Assembly (NCBI GenBank): GCA_900546515.1
Contig: URDG01000010.1
Coordinates: 4,573-68,572, forward strand
Origin: an uncultured Eubacteriales bacterium
GTDB lineage: Bacteria; Bacillota; Clostridia; Oscillospirales; Oscillospiraceae
Length of the DNA: 64,000 nucleotides
Direction of reading: 5' to 3'
In this document: positions 16,529 through 25,305 of the stretch, one piece after another
Position numbering within the stretch: the first letter of the stretch is position 1
How the letters are laid out: the number at the start of each line of letters is the position of its first letter
Notes under the pieces: generated by a model
Databases searched by the model: none
Seen by the model: the letters and a program-made list of their open reading frames with translations, nothing else
Told to the model about the DNA's origin: nothing
Translations under genes and position numbers: made by a program

Positions 16529-16738
16529 ATGGTAAAAGTAACTATCAGCGAGCTGGTCTGTAAAGGCTGCGGCCTCTGTGTGAGGGCGTGCCCGAAGGGT
16601 GTTCTTGCCCTTTCCAAGACTAAGCTCAACGCAAAGGGCTACCATCCAGCAGAGGTAGTCGACCAGGCAGCCTGCATCGGCTGCGCGTCCTGCGCGCGCA
16701 CCTGCCCCGATGTGGCAATCAGGATAGAGAAGGAATAA
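16529..16738 (+). CDS. 2-oxoacid:ferredoxin oxidoreductase, ferredoxin (delta) subunit
   Basis: 69 residues with two CxxCxxCxxxCP motifs (CKGCGLCVRACP, CIGCASCARTCP), each binding a [4Fe-4S] cluster. It passes electrons from the TPP subunit to external ferredoxin. It is the first of four contiguous subunit genes in the order delta-alpha-beta-gamma and starts behind AAAGAGG. Confidence 0.92.
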   Translation: MVKVTISELVCKGCGLCVRACPKGVLALSKTKLNAKGYHPAEVVDQAACIGCASCARTCPDVAIRIEKE

Positions 16739-16751
16739 GGAGGAAAGAAAA

Positions 16752-17825
16752 ATGGCATTAACTCTTATGAAGGGTAGCGAAGCGATCGCTGAAGCCGCCA
16801 TTCGTGCCGGCGCGCGCTTCTTCTTCGGCTATCCTATCACCCCGCAGACGGAAATTCCCGAGTACATGTCCGCACGTATGCCCGAGGTCGGAGGCTGCTT
16901 CCTCCAGGCCGAGAGTGAAGTTGCGGCAATAAACATGGTATACGGCGCAGCTTCCACCGGCGCCCGTGTTATCACCTCTTCCTCCAGCCCCGGAGTCAGC
17001 CTCAAGCAGGAGGGTATATCCTACTGCGCCGGCGCTCAGCTGCCCTGCGTTATTCTCAACGTCATGCGCGGCGGCCCCGGTCTCGGCAGCATTCAGGCCT
17101 CCCAGGGCGACTATTTCCAGGCGACCAAGGGCGGCGGCAACGGCGACTACCACCTTATAACCTACGCACCCGCCTCCATTCAGGAAGCAATAAACATCCT
17201 GACCTTTGCCTTTGACAAGGCAGAGAAGTACAGAGTCCCTGTGCTGATGCTCGCAGACGGCATCATGGCCCAGATGATGGAGCCTGTCGAGATGCCCGAG
17301 ATGATCGACTACAAGGTCGACCCCGAGAAGAAGCCCTGGGCGGCTACCGGCTGGCAGCCCGGCGATGATCCCGCAAAGCGCGCTGTCATCAACTCCCTGT
17401 ACATCAACACCGAGGAGCTCACCATACATAACAATAACCTCCAGGCGATTTACCGCGAGATCGAGAAGAACGAAGAGATGTATGAGACCTACCTGACCGA
17501 GGATGCAGAGATCATCATCACCGCTTTCGGTACGGTCGCACGTATTGCAAAGTCCGCCATCAACGACCTGCGCGCAGAGGGCGTAAAGGTCGGTCTCTTC
17601 CGCCCGATCACCGTGTGGCCGTTCCCGTATGCACCGCTTGCCGAGAGCGTAAAGGGCGCAAAGGCGATTCTGGATGTCGAGGCCAACGAGGGTCAGATGA
17701 TGGAGGATGTACGTCTTGCAGTCAACGGCGCACTGCCCGTGGATTACTTCGGTCACTGCGGCAGCCAGATGCCTACCACTGACGAGATCAAGGAAAAGAT
17801 CCTCAAAATGAAGGAGGGTATATAA
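16752..17825 (+). CDS. vorB: 2-oxoacid:ferredoxin oxidoreductase alpha subunit (VorB/KorA type)
   Basis: 357 residues containing the pyruvate:ferredoxin-oxidoreductase domain I (GSEAIAEAAIRAGARFFFGY, PITPQTEIPEYM) and domain II (GTVARIAKSAINDLRAEGVK). It resembles the clostridial 3-methyl-2-oxobutanoate (VorB) class, but 2-oxoglutarate specificity cannot be excluded. It couples oxidative decarboxylation of a 2-oxoacid to an acyl-CoA with reduction of ferredoxin. It starts behind AGGAGG; its stop is directly followed by the beta-subunit start. Confidence 0.9.
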   Translation: MALTLMKGSEAIAEAAIRAGARFFFGYPITPQTEIPEYMSARMPEVGGCFLQAESEVAAINMVYGAASTGARVITSSSSPGVSLKQEGISYCAGAQLPCVILNVMRGGPGLGSIQASQGDYFQATKGGGNGDYHLITYAPASIQEAINILTFAFDKAEKYRVPVLMLADGIMAQMMEPVEMPEMIDYKVDPEKKPWAATGWQPGDDPAKRAVINSLYINTEELTIHNNNLQAIYREIEKNEEMYETYLTEDAEIIITAFGTVARIAKSAINDLRAEGVKVGLFRPITVWPFPYAPLAESVKGAKAILDVEANEGQMMEDVRLAVNGALPVDYFGHCGSQMPTTDEIKEKILKMKEGI

Positions 17826-18569
<744 letters not shown>

Positions 18570-18571
18570 TC

Positions 18572-19108
18572 ATGACTAAAGAGTTTATATTTGCTGGCTT
18601 CGGCGGTCAGGGCATGCTGCTCATCGGTAAGTTCATGGCTATGGCCTGCATGCTTGACGGCAAGCATGTCTCCTGGCTTCCCTCCTACGGCCCTGAGATG
18701 CGCGGCGGCACCGCGAACTGCTCCGTCATCGTGAGCGATGAAGACGTCGCCTCCCCGATGGTCGACAAGGCCGATGCGATCGTTGCAATGAACCTGCCCT
18801 CTCTCGACAAGTTCGAGAGTAAGGTCAGACCCGGCGGGGTCCTGGTCATCAACAGCTCCATCATCGAGCGCAAGTCCACCCGTGACGATATCACTGTGGT
18901 GTACTGCGATGCGATGAAGATCGCTGAAGATGTCGGCAACCCCAAGGGCGCAAACGTCGCCATCCTCGGCGCACTCATGGAGAAGATGCCCATCGTGTCC
19001 GTCGACAAGATGATGGAAGCGATACGCATCGAGCTGGGCGAGCGCAAGCTCCGCTTCCTCGAAGGCAATAAGAAGGCTCTTGTTGCCGGCATGGAGGCTG
19101 CAAAGTAA
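18572..19108 (+). CDS. 2-oxoacid:ferredoxin oxidoreductase gamma subunit
   Basis: 178 residues beginning TKEFIFAGFGGQGMLLIGK, the hallmark of the gamma (CoA-binding) subunit, with SYGPEMRGGTANCSV following. Starts two bases after the beta stop. It completes a four-subunit enzyme; reduced ferredoxin would feed hydrogenase, Rnf or the flavodiiron protein found elsewhere in the window. Confidence 0.92.
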   Translation: MTKEFIFAGFGGQGMLLIGKFMAMACMLDGKHVSWLPSYGPEMRGGTANCSVIVSDEDVASPMVDKADAIVAMNLPSLDKFESKVRPGGVLVINSSIIERKSTRDDITVVYCDAMKIAEDVGNPKGANVAILGALMEKMPIVSVDKMMEAIRIELGERKLRFLEGNKKALVAGMEAAK

Positions 19109-19129
19109 AAAACGCATAATGTAAAGCAA

Positions 19130-19173
19130 GTCCTGCATAACGCGGAGTTCCGCGTTATGCAGGACATTTTGAT
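19130..19173 (+). terminator. Terminator of the oxidoreductase operon
   Basis: A 16-bp perfect stem from GTCCTGCATAACGCGG (19130-19145) to its complement ending at 19165, followed by ATTTTGAT. Confidence 0.85.
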
Positions 19174-19196
19174 ACGGCGAATTCTCCGTAAGAGAA

Positions 19197-19242
19197 GCCG
19201 CCGCAGCGCGATTCTCCGTGCTGCGGCGGCTTTTACGTTTTT
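19197..19242 (+). terminator. Second terminator before the convergent ABC operon
   Basis: Stem GCCGCCGCAGC (19197-19207) / GCTGCGGCGGC (19220-19230), followed by TTTTACGTTTTT. It backs up the terminator just upstream. Confidence 0.85.
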
Positions 19243-19247
19243 CAGAT

Positions 19248-20042
19248 TTATGCGAGGATCGCGCGGTCGTCGGCGAATTCGTTGCCGCTGGCCTTCGAGA
19301 ACATCTCGAGAAGCTCGGCGACGGTGAGCTTGGCTTTCTCTTCACCGGATATGTCAAGTATCACATGGCCGTCGTGAAGCATTATGAGCCTGTTGCCGTA
19401 GTTTATCGCATCGCGCATGTTGTGGGTGATCATCAGCGTTGTGAGATGCGTCTCGTTTACGATCTTTTCGGTCAGCTCCATGACGCGCGCCGCGGTCTTC
19501 GGGTCAAGCGCCGCCGTGTGCTCGTCGAGCAGCAGCAGCTTCGGGCTTTGCAGCGTTGCCATCAGCAGCGTGAGTGCCTGACGCTGGCCGCCGGAGAGCG
19601 TGCCGACCTTTGCGGAAAGTCTGGACTCAAGGCCGAGGCCGAGCTCTGCCAGCAGAGCCCTGTAGCTCTCGCGCTCGTCCTTGGTTATCATCGGGCGCAG
19701 CGTGCGGCGCTTGCCGCGGCGGGCGGCCAGAGCGAGGTTTTCCTCGATCTGCATCCCGGCGGCGGTGCCCATCATCGGATCCTGATATACGCGGCCGAGA
19801 TATTTGGCTCTCTTATGCTCAGGCAGGGAGGTGACGTCGATGCCGTCGAGTATGATCTGACCGGCATCCGGCAGCCATGTGCCGCAGATAGCGTTCTGCA
19901 TCGTGCTCTTACCGGCGCCGTTGCCGCCGATAACGGTGACAAAATCGCCGTCGTTAAGTGTGAGCGAGAGATCGTTGAGCGCGATCTTCTGGTCAACGGT
20001 GCCGCGGTTGAATATTTTTGTTACATGACGAATTTCAAGCAT
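19248..20042 (-). CDS. ABC transporter ATP-binding protein (Trp/Tyr-type importer)
   Basis: 264 residues from the ATG at 20042, which follows GAGGAGGAAAG; the longer frame upstream has no site and overlaps the permease. It has Walker A GGNGAGKST, signature LSGGQRQ and Walker B LLLLDEHTAALD. It belongs to the group paired with PF04392-type binding proteins, many of which are thought to carry tryptophan or tyrosine. Last gene of a three-gene unit controlled by the aromatic leader peptide at 22140-22241, which supports an aromatic amino-acid substrate. Confidence 0.88.
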   Translation of the reverse strand: MLEIRHVTKIFNRGTVDQKIALNDLSLTLNDGDFVTVIGGNGAGKSTMQNAICGTWLPDAGQIILDGIDVTSLPEHKRAKYLGRVYQDPMMGTAAGMQIEENLALAARRGKRRTLRPMITKDERESYRALLAELGLGLESRLSAKVGTLSGGQRQALTLLMATLQSPKLLLLDEHTAALDPKTAARVMELTEKIVNETHLTTLMITHNMRDAINYGNRLIMLHDGHVILDISGEEKAKLTVAELLEMFSKASGNEFADDRAILA

Positions 20043-20931
20043 GGCTCTTTCCTCCTCTGGATACGCTGTATTTCTTCCTGAGGTAAGGTATGCCGAGGAA
20101 GGCTGCAACGACGATGGCCGAGAACATCTTGAGCAGGTCGGTGTCAAAGCCGACGAAGATAATGATCTGATATACAAGGTAGTATACGACCGCGCCTATC
20201 ACCACGCCAACGAGCCGCACGGCGAAGTTCTGCGAGAGACGGCCTACGATGGCCTCGCCGATAACGACGGCCGCAAGGCCGATGACCACCGCACCGCGCC
20301 CCATGTTGATGTCGGTATAGCCCTGATACTGGCAGAGCAGCGCGCCGGAGAGGGCGACGATGCCGTTGGAGAGAGCGAGACCGATGAGCTTGGCAGTGTT
20401 GGTGTTGATGCCTTGAGCGCGGCTCATAACGGGGTTGCAGCCGGTAGCGCGGATGCCGCAGCCTATCTCGGTGCCGAAGAAGAGATACAGAAGTACTATA
20501 GTCACAGCGGCGATCAACGCAAGGACTATGAGCGCGGAGGGGATGTCCATCTGCGAGAGAATGACCGTGTTGGAGCGGGCGGAGATGGCCTGATTGGCCT
20601 TGCCGAGTATCTTGAGGTTGGCCGACCACAGTATCATCTGCGTCAGTATTCCCGCGAGGATCGCGGGAATACCCAATACAATGTGAAGCATGCCGGTGAC
20701 CGCTCCGGCGAGCAGACCTGCGAGCAGTGCGCACAGCATGGACAGCCACGGGTTCTGCCCCGCGAGCATCATCATCGTGCATACGGCAGCGCCGGTGCAG
20801 ATCGTACCGTCGACCGTGAGGTCGGCTATGTCGAGTATTTTATATGTAATATAGACGCCGATCGCCATAACGCCCCATATGAGGCCTTGCGCAACTGCGC
20901 CGGGCAGTGCACAGAGCAAATCAATAAGCAT
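20035..20931 (-). CDS. ABC transporter permease (Trp/Tyr-type importer)
   Basis: 298 residues, eight or so membrane helices, of the branched-chain-amino-acid-type permease family (GVYITYKILDIADLTVDGTI near the start, GCGIRATGCNPVMSRAQGIN as the cytoplasmic coupling segment). Its end overlaps the ATPase start by eight bases, so the two are coupled. A single permease implies a homodimer. Confidence 0.88.
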   Translation of the reverse strand: MLIDLLCALPGAVAQGLIWGVMAIGVYITYKILDIADLTVDGTICTGAAVCTMMMLAGQNPWLSMLCALLAGLLAGAVTGMLHIVLGIPAILAGILTQMILWSANLKILGKANQAISARSNTVILSQMDIPSALIVLALIAAVTIVLLYLFFGTEIGCGIRATGCNPVMSRAQGINTNTAKLIGLALSNGIVALSGALLCQYQGYTDINMGRGAVVIGLAAVVIGEAIVGRLSQNFAVRLVGVVIGAVVYYLVYQIIIFVGFDTDLLKMFSAIVVAAFLGIPYLRKKYSVSRGGKSHA

Positions 20932-20958
20932 GTTTCACACCTGACCTTTTAATTTATT

Positions 20959-21999
20959 TCAGCTGAGTGCCTCGTAGCCGTCGGGAACGGTGATGCCGAG
21001 CTCGTCGCATACGGCAGCGTTGTACTGCTTGGTCGCGGGTGCGTACTCAATGGGCATCTCGGAGATGTCCTTCTCACCGGTGAGGATCTGAGCTGCCATC
21101 TCGCCGGTCTTGTATCCGAGGTCGTAGTAGCTTATGGAGAGGGTCGCAACACCGCTGCCGCGGCAGAGGCCGGCCTCGCCTGCAACAACAGGGACCTTTG
21201 CGCCGATGACGATGTTGCCAATGGTCTCAACGCAGGAGGCGGCGGTGTTGTCGGTGGGGATGTAGATGACGTCGCTTGCGGAGGCGGCCTTGGTGGTCAC
21301 GGAGGCGACATCGTTGCTGTCAGCGAAGGAGAAGCGGGTGCAGGTCAGGCCTTTATCGGTGAGGTAATCCTCAACGACCTTGACCTGGTACTCGGAGTTG
21401 GGCTCTGCGGAGCAGTAGAGGAGGCCGATGTTCTTTGCTTCGGGGAACAGCTCAAGGATCATGTCTGCCTGCTCGGTGAGAGGGGCGAGGTCAGAGGTGC
21501 CGGAGACGTTGCCGCCGACGGTGCCATTGAAGTCGGAGAGATTGAGCGCCACGCCGTACTCGGTGATGGAGGTGCCGAGAATGGGAATCTCAGAGGTGGC
21601 GTTGTAGGCGGCCTGAAGGGCTGCGGTAGCGTTCGCCATGATGAGATCGTCTTTCTTGGAGACGAAAGAGTTTACTATGGTGCTGCATGTCGCGCTGTCG
21701 CCGGCTGCGATCTGGACGTCAAAATTGACCTTGTCCTCGCCGAGCTTTTCCTTCAGCGCATCCTGGAAGCCCTGAGTTGCGGCGTCAAGAGCTTCATGCT
21801 GTACAAGCTGGCATATACCTATATTGTATACCTTGCCGTCGGCTGCGGAATCGCTGCCGGCAGGGGCCTCGGCTGCGTCGGCAGCGGGAGCCTCAGTTGC
21901 CGAGGGAGCGGCCTGAGAGCCGCAGGCGGCCATGGACAGGCACATTGCCAGAACAAGGATCAATGTCAGAACTGCGGAGAGTGAACGTTTGTTTTTCAT
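20959..21999 (-). CDS. ABC transporter substrate-binding lipoprotein (Trp/Tyr-type)
   Basis: 346 residues from ATG 21999 behind GGAGG at 8-base spacing (an upstream TTG would overlap that site). A signal peptide ends in lipobox MAAC, followed by an Ala/Pro-rich linker and a periplasmic-binding fold of the PF04392 family (YNIGICQLVQHEALDAATQG, ILGTSITEYG, LLYCSAEPNSEYQ, YIPTDNTAAS, VVAGEAGLCRGSGVATLSIS). Members are known or suspected tryptophan/tyrosine binders. The aromatic leader peptide upstream points the same way. Length and all family blocks are intact. Confidence 0.88.
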   Translation of the reverse strand: MKNKRSLSAVLTLILVLAMCLSMAACGSQAAPSATEAPAADAAEAPAGSDSAADGKVYNIGICQLVQHEALDAATQGFQDALKEKLGEDKVNFDVQIAAGDSATCSTIVNSFVSKKDDLIMANATAALQAAYNATSEIPILGTSITEYGVALNLSDFNGTVGGNVSGTSDLAPLTEQADMILELFPEAKNIGLLYCSAEPNSEYQVKVVEDYLTDKGLTCTRFSFADSNDVASVTTKAASASDVIYIPTDNTAASCVETIGNIVIGAKVPVVAGEAGLCRGSGVATLSISYYDLGYKTGEMAAQILTGEKDISEMPIEYAPATKQYNAAVCDELGITVPDGYEALS

Positions 22000-22061
22000 T
22001 TCTTTTTCCTCCAAATTTTCTTTTGCCTTATATCTGATTTAAACTGCGAAAGAGCACCGCT

Positions 22062-22096
22062 AAAACAAAAACCGTATGGACTTGTGGTCCACACGG
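22062..22096 (-). terminator. Attenuator terminator in the leader of the aromatic ABC operon
   Basis: On the minus strand CCGTGTGGAC (22096-22087) pairs with GTCCATACGG (22081-22072), 10 bp with one G-U, followed by TTTTTGTTTT. It lies between the leader peptide and the first structural gene, the place of a transcription attenuator. Confidence 0.85.
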
Positions 22097-22139
22097 CGAG
22101 CCCGATCACAATTTACTGCTTGGAAAAACCAAAGCACAA

Positions 22140-22241
22140 TCATGCGTAAATCCGTTTGTGTGCATCACAAATCGCTACTACTTTTGCGAAATAAAAGTAA
22201 TAGTAATAAAACCAATCTGCGATAAATCGGACGAACTTCAT
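22140..22241 (-). CDS. Aromatic-rich leader peptide (33 residues)
   Basis: ATG at 22241, stop TGA at 22142-22140. Residues 10-18 are WFYYYYFYF: nine consecutive Trp/Phe/Tyr codons. The frame sits in the untranslated leader between a consensus promoter and an intrinsic terminator in front of the Trp/Tyr-type ABC importer. That is the layout of classical leader-peptide attenuation: stalling at aromatic codons would favour read-through when charged tRNA-Trp, -Phe or -Tyr is scarce. GGAG lies 14 bases before the ATG, a somewhat long spacing. A TTTGTG/CACAAA hairpin (22171-22155) lies inside the frame and may take part in the antiterminator switch. Function inferred from context. Confidence 0.82.
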   Translation of the reverse strand: MKFVRFIADWFYYYYFYFAKVVAICDAHKRIYA

Positions 22242-22276
22242 GATCGACTTTTGATCTCCTTTCCAAGTATGGTGAG

Positions 22277-22305
22277 AGCATAGCACAGTGAAATATGTTT
22301 GTCAA
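22277..22305 (-). promoter_or_regulatory. Promoter of the aromatic ABC operon
   Basis: On the minus strand TTGACA (22305-22300), a 17-base spacer, then TATGCT (22282-22277). It lies about 35 bases before the leader-peptide start. Confidence 0.75.
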
Positions 22306-22450
22306 CAGCTTTCGACGAAAAATATTAAACAATTTTCTTCTGTTTACCGCTTATATTTGAGCAAATTTGCTGATTGCCGAACCTGAAAAATTTTACCGCA
22401 ATTCGTTAAAACGTTTATGTAATGAAGACCGGCAGGGCGGTTAAACAGCA

Positions 22451-22520
22451 TTTACCGCGCAAAAAACGCAAAATCCGTAATTTACGTGGATTTTACACGA
22501 ATAATCTTTTTCATTTTACG
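22451..22520 (+). promoter_or_regulatory. Candidate Pho-box repeats upstream of pstS
   Basis: Repeats TTTACC (22451), TTTACG (22481), TTTACA (22492) and TTTACG (22515). The second and third are exactly 11 bases apart, and the fourth is about two turns further on. Gram-positive PhoP binds TT(A/T/C)ACA-type direct repeats at 11-base spacing, and a PhoPR pair is encoded downstream of phoU. Confidence 0.55.
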
Positions 22521-22624
22521 CGCGGCCGTTATCATGTGAAGCGTAGTCAGAAAGAATAAAGACTGACTGCTGGTGAATGAAACCAGGAATTTGTGAAAAT
22601 CAGAAATTGAAAAGGAGAAACAAA

Positions 22625-23506
22625 ATGAAAAAAGCAATATGCATGGTTCTGGCCGCCGTTATGGCGCTGGCACTGTTCGCAGGCTGCGGCGCTTCCGCTC
22701 CCGCAGCGACCGAGGCCCCCGCGGCCGCATCCGAAGCACCGGCTGCCGAAGCTCCCGCCGCAGGCGAAGAGCTGACCGGCACCGTCTCTACCGACGGCTC
22801 CACCTCTATGGAGAAGGTCATTGGTGCGCTGGGCGAGTCTTTCATGGAAGCCAACAAGGGCGTGACCTTCACTTACAACCCCACAGGTTCCGGCTCGGGC
22901 ATCACCGCCGTGAGCGAGGGACGCTGCGATATCGGCCTTTCCAGCCGCGCGCTCAAGGATGACGAGAAAGCCGGCGGCCTGAAGGAGACAATCCTTGCAC
23001 TCGACGGCATTGCGATCATCGTAAATCCTGCAAACCCCGTAAACGATCTTGATATTGAGACCATCGGCAAGATCTACAAGGGCGAGATCACCAACTGGAA
23101 GGAAGTCGGCGGCAATGACGCTGAGATCGTTCTGATAGGCCGTGAGGCAGGCAGCGGCACGCGCGACGGCTTTGAGACCATCACCGATACCAAGGACGCA
23201 TGCAAGTACCGTCAGGAGCTGACCTCTACCGGCGACGTCATCACCACTGTGGCAAATAACCCCGATGCGATCGGTTATGCATCTCTTGCAGCACTCAAGG
23301 ACAGCGTAAAGGCTCTCACCGTCGGCGGTGTGGCCCCGACCGAGGATACCGTCAAAGACGGCAGCTACGTGGTGCAGCGCCCCTTCGTGCTCGTGACCAA
23401 GGAAGGGACAGAGCTTTCCAAAGCAGCGCAGGAGTTCTTCGACTACGCCGTCTCCTCTGACGCAGCCGGAATAATCTCCGCCGCAGGCGCTGTTGCGGTA
23501 AACTGA
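22625..23506 (+). CDS. pstS: Phosphate ABC transporter substrate-binding lipoprotein
   Basis: 293 residues from ATG 22625 behind AAAAGGAG (an upstream in-frame ATG lacks a site). Signal peptide and lipobox FAGC, an Ala/Pro linker, then phosphate-binding blocks DGSTSMEKVIGALGESF, NPTGSGSG and GREAGSGTRDGFE. It captures phosphate for PstCA. It opens the pst operon and is preceded by candidate Pho boxes. Confidence 0.95.
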   Translation: MKKAICMVLAAVMALALFAGCGASAPAATEAPAAASEAPAAEAPAAGEELTGTVSTDGSTSMEKVIGALGESFMEANKGVTFTYNPTGSGSGITAVSEGRCDIGLSSRALKDDEKAGGLKETILALDGIAIIVNPANPVNDLDIETIGKIYKGEITNWKEVGGNDAEIVLIGREAGSGTRDGFETITDTKDACKYRQELTSTGDVITTVANNPDAIGYASLAALKDSVKALTVGGVAPTEDTVKDGSYVVQRPFVLVTKEGTELSKAAQEFFDYAVSSDAAGIISAAGAVAVN

Positions 23507-23568
23507 AGATATGTACACTGAGGCGGCTGCCGGTCAGCCGTCTCAGCGTCCATAAAGAGGTAGATCTT

Positions 23569-24438
23569 ATGAAAAACAGGGCAAGGCTCTTTGAAGCCTT
23601 TGTACACGGAATATTTCTCATACTCGGTCTCGTGACCGTCGGCTGTGTGCTCCTTATCACGGTGTATCTTGTGATCTCCGGCATCCCGGCGATAAGGGAG
23701 ATCGGGCTTGTTCCGTTTCTGTTCGGCAGGACGTGGGCTTCCACGGCGGCGGAACCGTCATACGGGATACTGCCGTTCATCCTTACGAGCATTTACGGCA
23801 CGGCGGGGGCAATACTCATCGGCGTACCGGTCGGATTCCTGACTGCGGTTTATCTCGCCAAGTTTGCGCCGCCAAGGATAAAGGCGCTGCTTGAGTCCGC
23901 TGTAGGTCTGCTGGCAGGTATACCCTCGGTCGTATACGGTCTTGTCGGCATGCTCATACTTGTGCCGGGAATAAGGAAGCTCTTTAATGTCCCCGACGGG
24001 GCGAGCCTGCTCGCGGCTATAATAGTTCTCGCGGTTATGATACTCCCGTCCATTGTAAAGGTATCCGTTACGGCGCTTGAGGCCGTGCCGAAGGAATATG
24101 AGGACGCCTCCCTTGCGCTCGGCGCAACGCCGACTGAAACCTGCTTCAGGGTCTCGGTCCCGGCAGCGAGGAGCGGCATCGCGGCGGCCGTGGTGCTCGG
24201 CGTAGGCCGCGCCATAGGCGAGGCGATGGCCGTGATGATGGTCTCCGGAAATGTGCCGAACATGCCGGAGCTTCTGGGGAGCGTCCGTTTTCTCACGACG
24301 GCCGTGGCGAGCGAGATGTCCTACTCGAGCGGGCTTCAGCGTCAGGCGCTGTTCTCGATAGCGCTGGTGCTGTTTTTGTTCATCATGCTTATAAACGCGA
24401 TGCTCAACCTCTTCCTCAAGCGCGGCAAGGAGGGCTGA
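23569..24438 (+). CDS. pstC: Phosphate ABC transporter permease PstC
   Basis: 289 residues with six membrane helices and the binding-protein-dependent transport motif EAVPKEYEDASLALGATPTE. It starts with MKNRARLFEAF behind AAAGAGG. It forms the membrane channel with PstA, whose gene starts three bases after its stop. Confidence 0.93.
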   Translation: MKNRARLFEAFVHGIFLILGLVTVGCVLLITVYLVISGIPAIREIGLVPFLFGRTWASTAAEPSYGILPFILTSIYGTAGAILIGVPVGFLTAVYLAKFAPPRIKALLESAVGLLAGIPSVVYGLVGMLILVPGIRKLFNVPDGASLLAAIIVLAVMILPSIVKVSVTALEAVPKEYEDASLALGATPTETCFRVSVPAARSGIAAAVVLGVGRAIGEAMAVMMVSGNVPNMPELLGSVRFLTTAVASEMSYSSGLQRQALFSIALVLFLFIMLINAMLNLFLKRGKEG

Positions 24439-24441
24439 TAT

Positions 24442-25305
24442 ATGGAAAACCGAAGGATCCCGGGCAGGAGAAAAGCCTATATTGTCCTCATGCGCGTGCT
24501 GATGGGCATCGCCGTGACGCTGACCTCGGCGCTCGTAATATTTCTTATAGTGTATGTGCTGGCAAAGGGACTGCCGAACGTGACGTGGAAGCTGCTGTCG
24601 ACAAAACCGAGCTATCTCGCGGACAGCATAGGAATACTCCCGGATATACTCAACACCTTATATATAGTCGCCGCCACGCTGCTGATAGTTCTTCCTCTTG
24701 GCGTGGGCGCGGCGATATATCTGACGGAGTATGCGTCCAATAAACGCCTTGTCGCGGTGATAGAATATGCCGCGGAGACGCTCTCCGGCATCCCGTCAAT
24801 AATTTACGGCCTTGTGGGCATGCTGTTTTTCTGCCAGTTTCTCGGAATGCAGACTTCCCTCTTGGCAGGTGCGCTGACGCTTGTTATAATGAATCTGCCA
24901 ACGATCATGCGTACAACTCAGGAGAGTCTGAAAACCGTGCCGCAGAGCTACCGCGAGGGCGCGTTCGGCCTTGGCGCGGGCAAGTGGCGCGTTATCCGAA
25001 CCGTCGTGCTGCCCGGCTGCGTGGACGGCGTAATAACCGGCTGCATTCTGGCCGTAGGCCGTGTGCTCGGAGAATCGGCCGCGCTGCTGTTCACTGCGGG
25101 CGTTGCACATGCGCTCAACGGCTTTATTGACGGGCTCGGAAGCTCCGGCGCGACGCTCACCGTCGCTCTGTATTTCTATGCCAAGGAACAGGGCGAATTT
25201 GAGGTGGCCTTTGCCATAGCCGCCATACTGATGCTCCTCGCCCTAGTCATAAATCTTGCTACGCTTTTTGTTGAGAAATATTTCAAGAGGAAAAACAGTC
25301 TATGA
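24442..25305 (+). CDS. pstA: Phosphate ABC transporter permease PstA
   Basis: 287 residues, six membrane helices, coupling motif VPQSYREGAFGLGAGKW. Partner of PstC. Its stop overlaps the next gene's ATG by four bases (ATGA), and that gene is not pstB but a pyridoxal-kinase-like gene. Confidence 0.93.
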   Translation: MENRRIPGRRKAYIVLMRVLMGIAVTLTSALVIFLIVYVLAKGLPNVTWKLLSTKPSYLADSIGILPDILNTLYIVAATLLIVLPLGVGAAIYLTEYASNKRLVAVIEYAAETLSGIPSIIYGLVGMLFFCQFLGMQTSLLAGALTLVIMNLPTIMRTTQESLKTVPQSYREGAFGLGAGKWRVIRTVVLPGCVDGVITGCILAVGRVLGESAALLFTAGVAHALNGFIDGLGSSGATLTVALYFYAKEQGEFEVAFAIAAILMLLALVINLATLFVEKYFKRKNSL

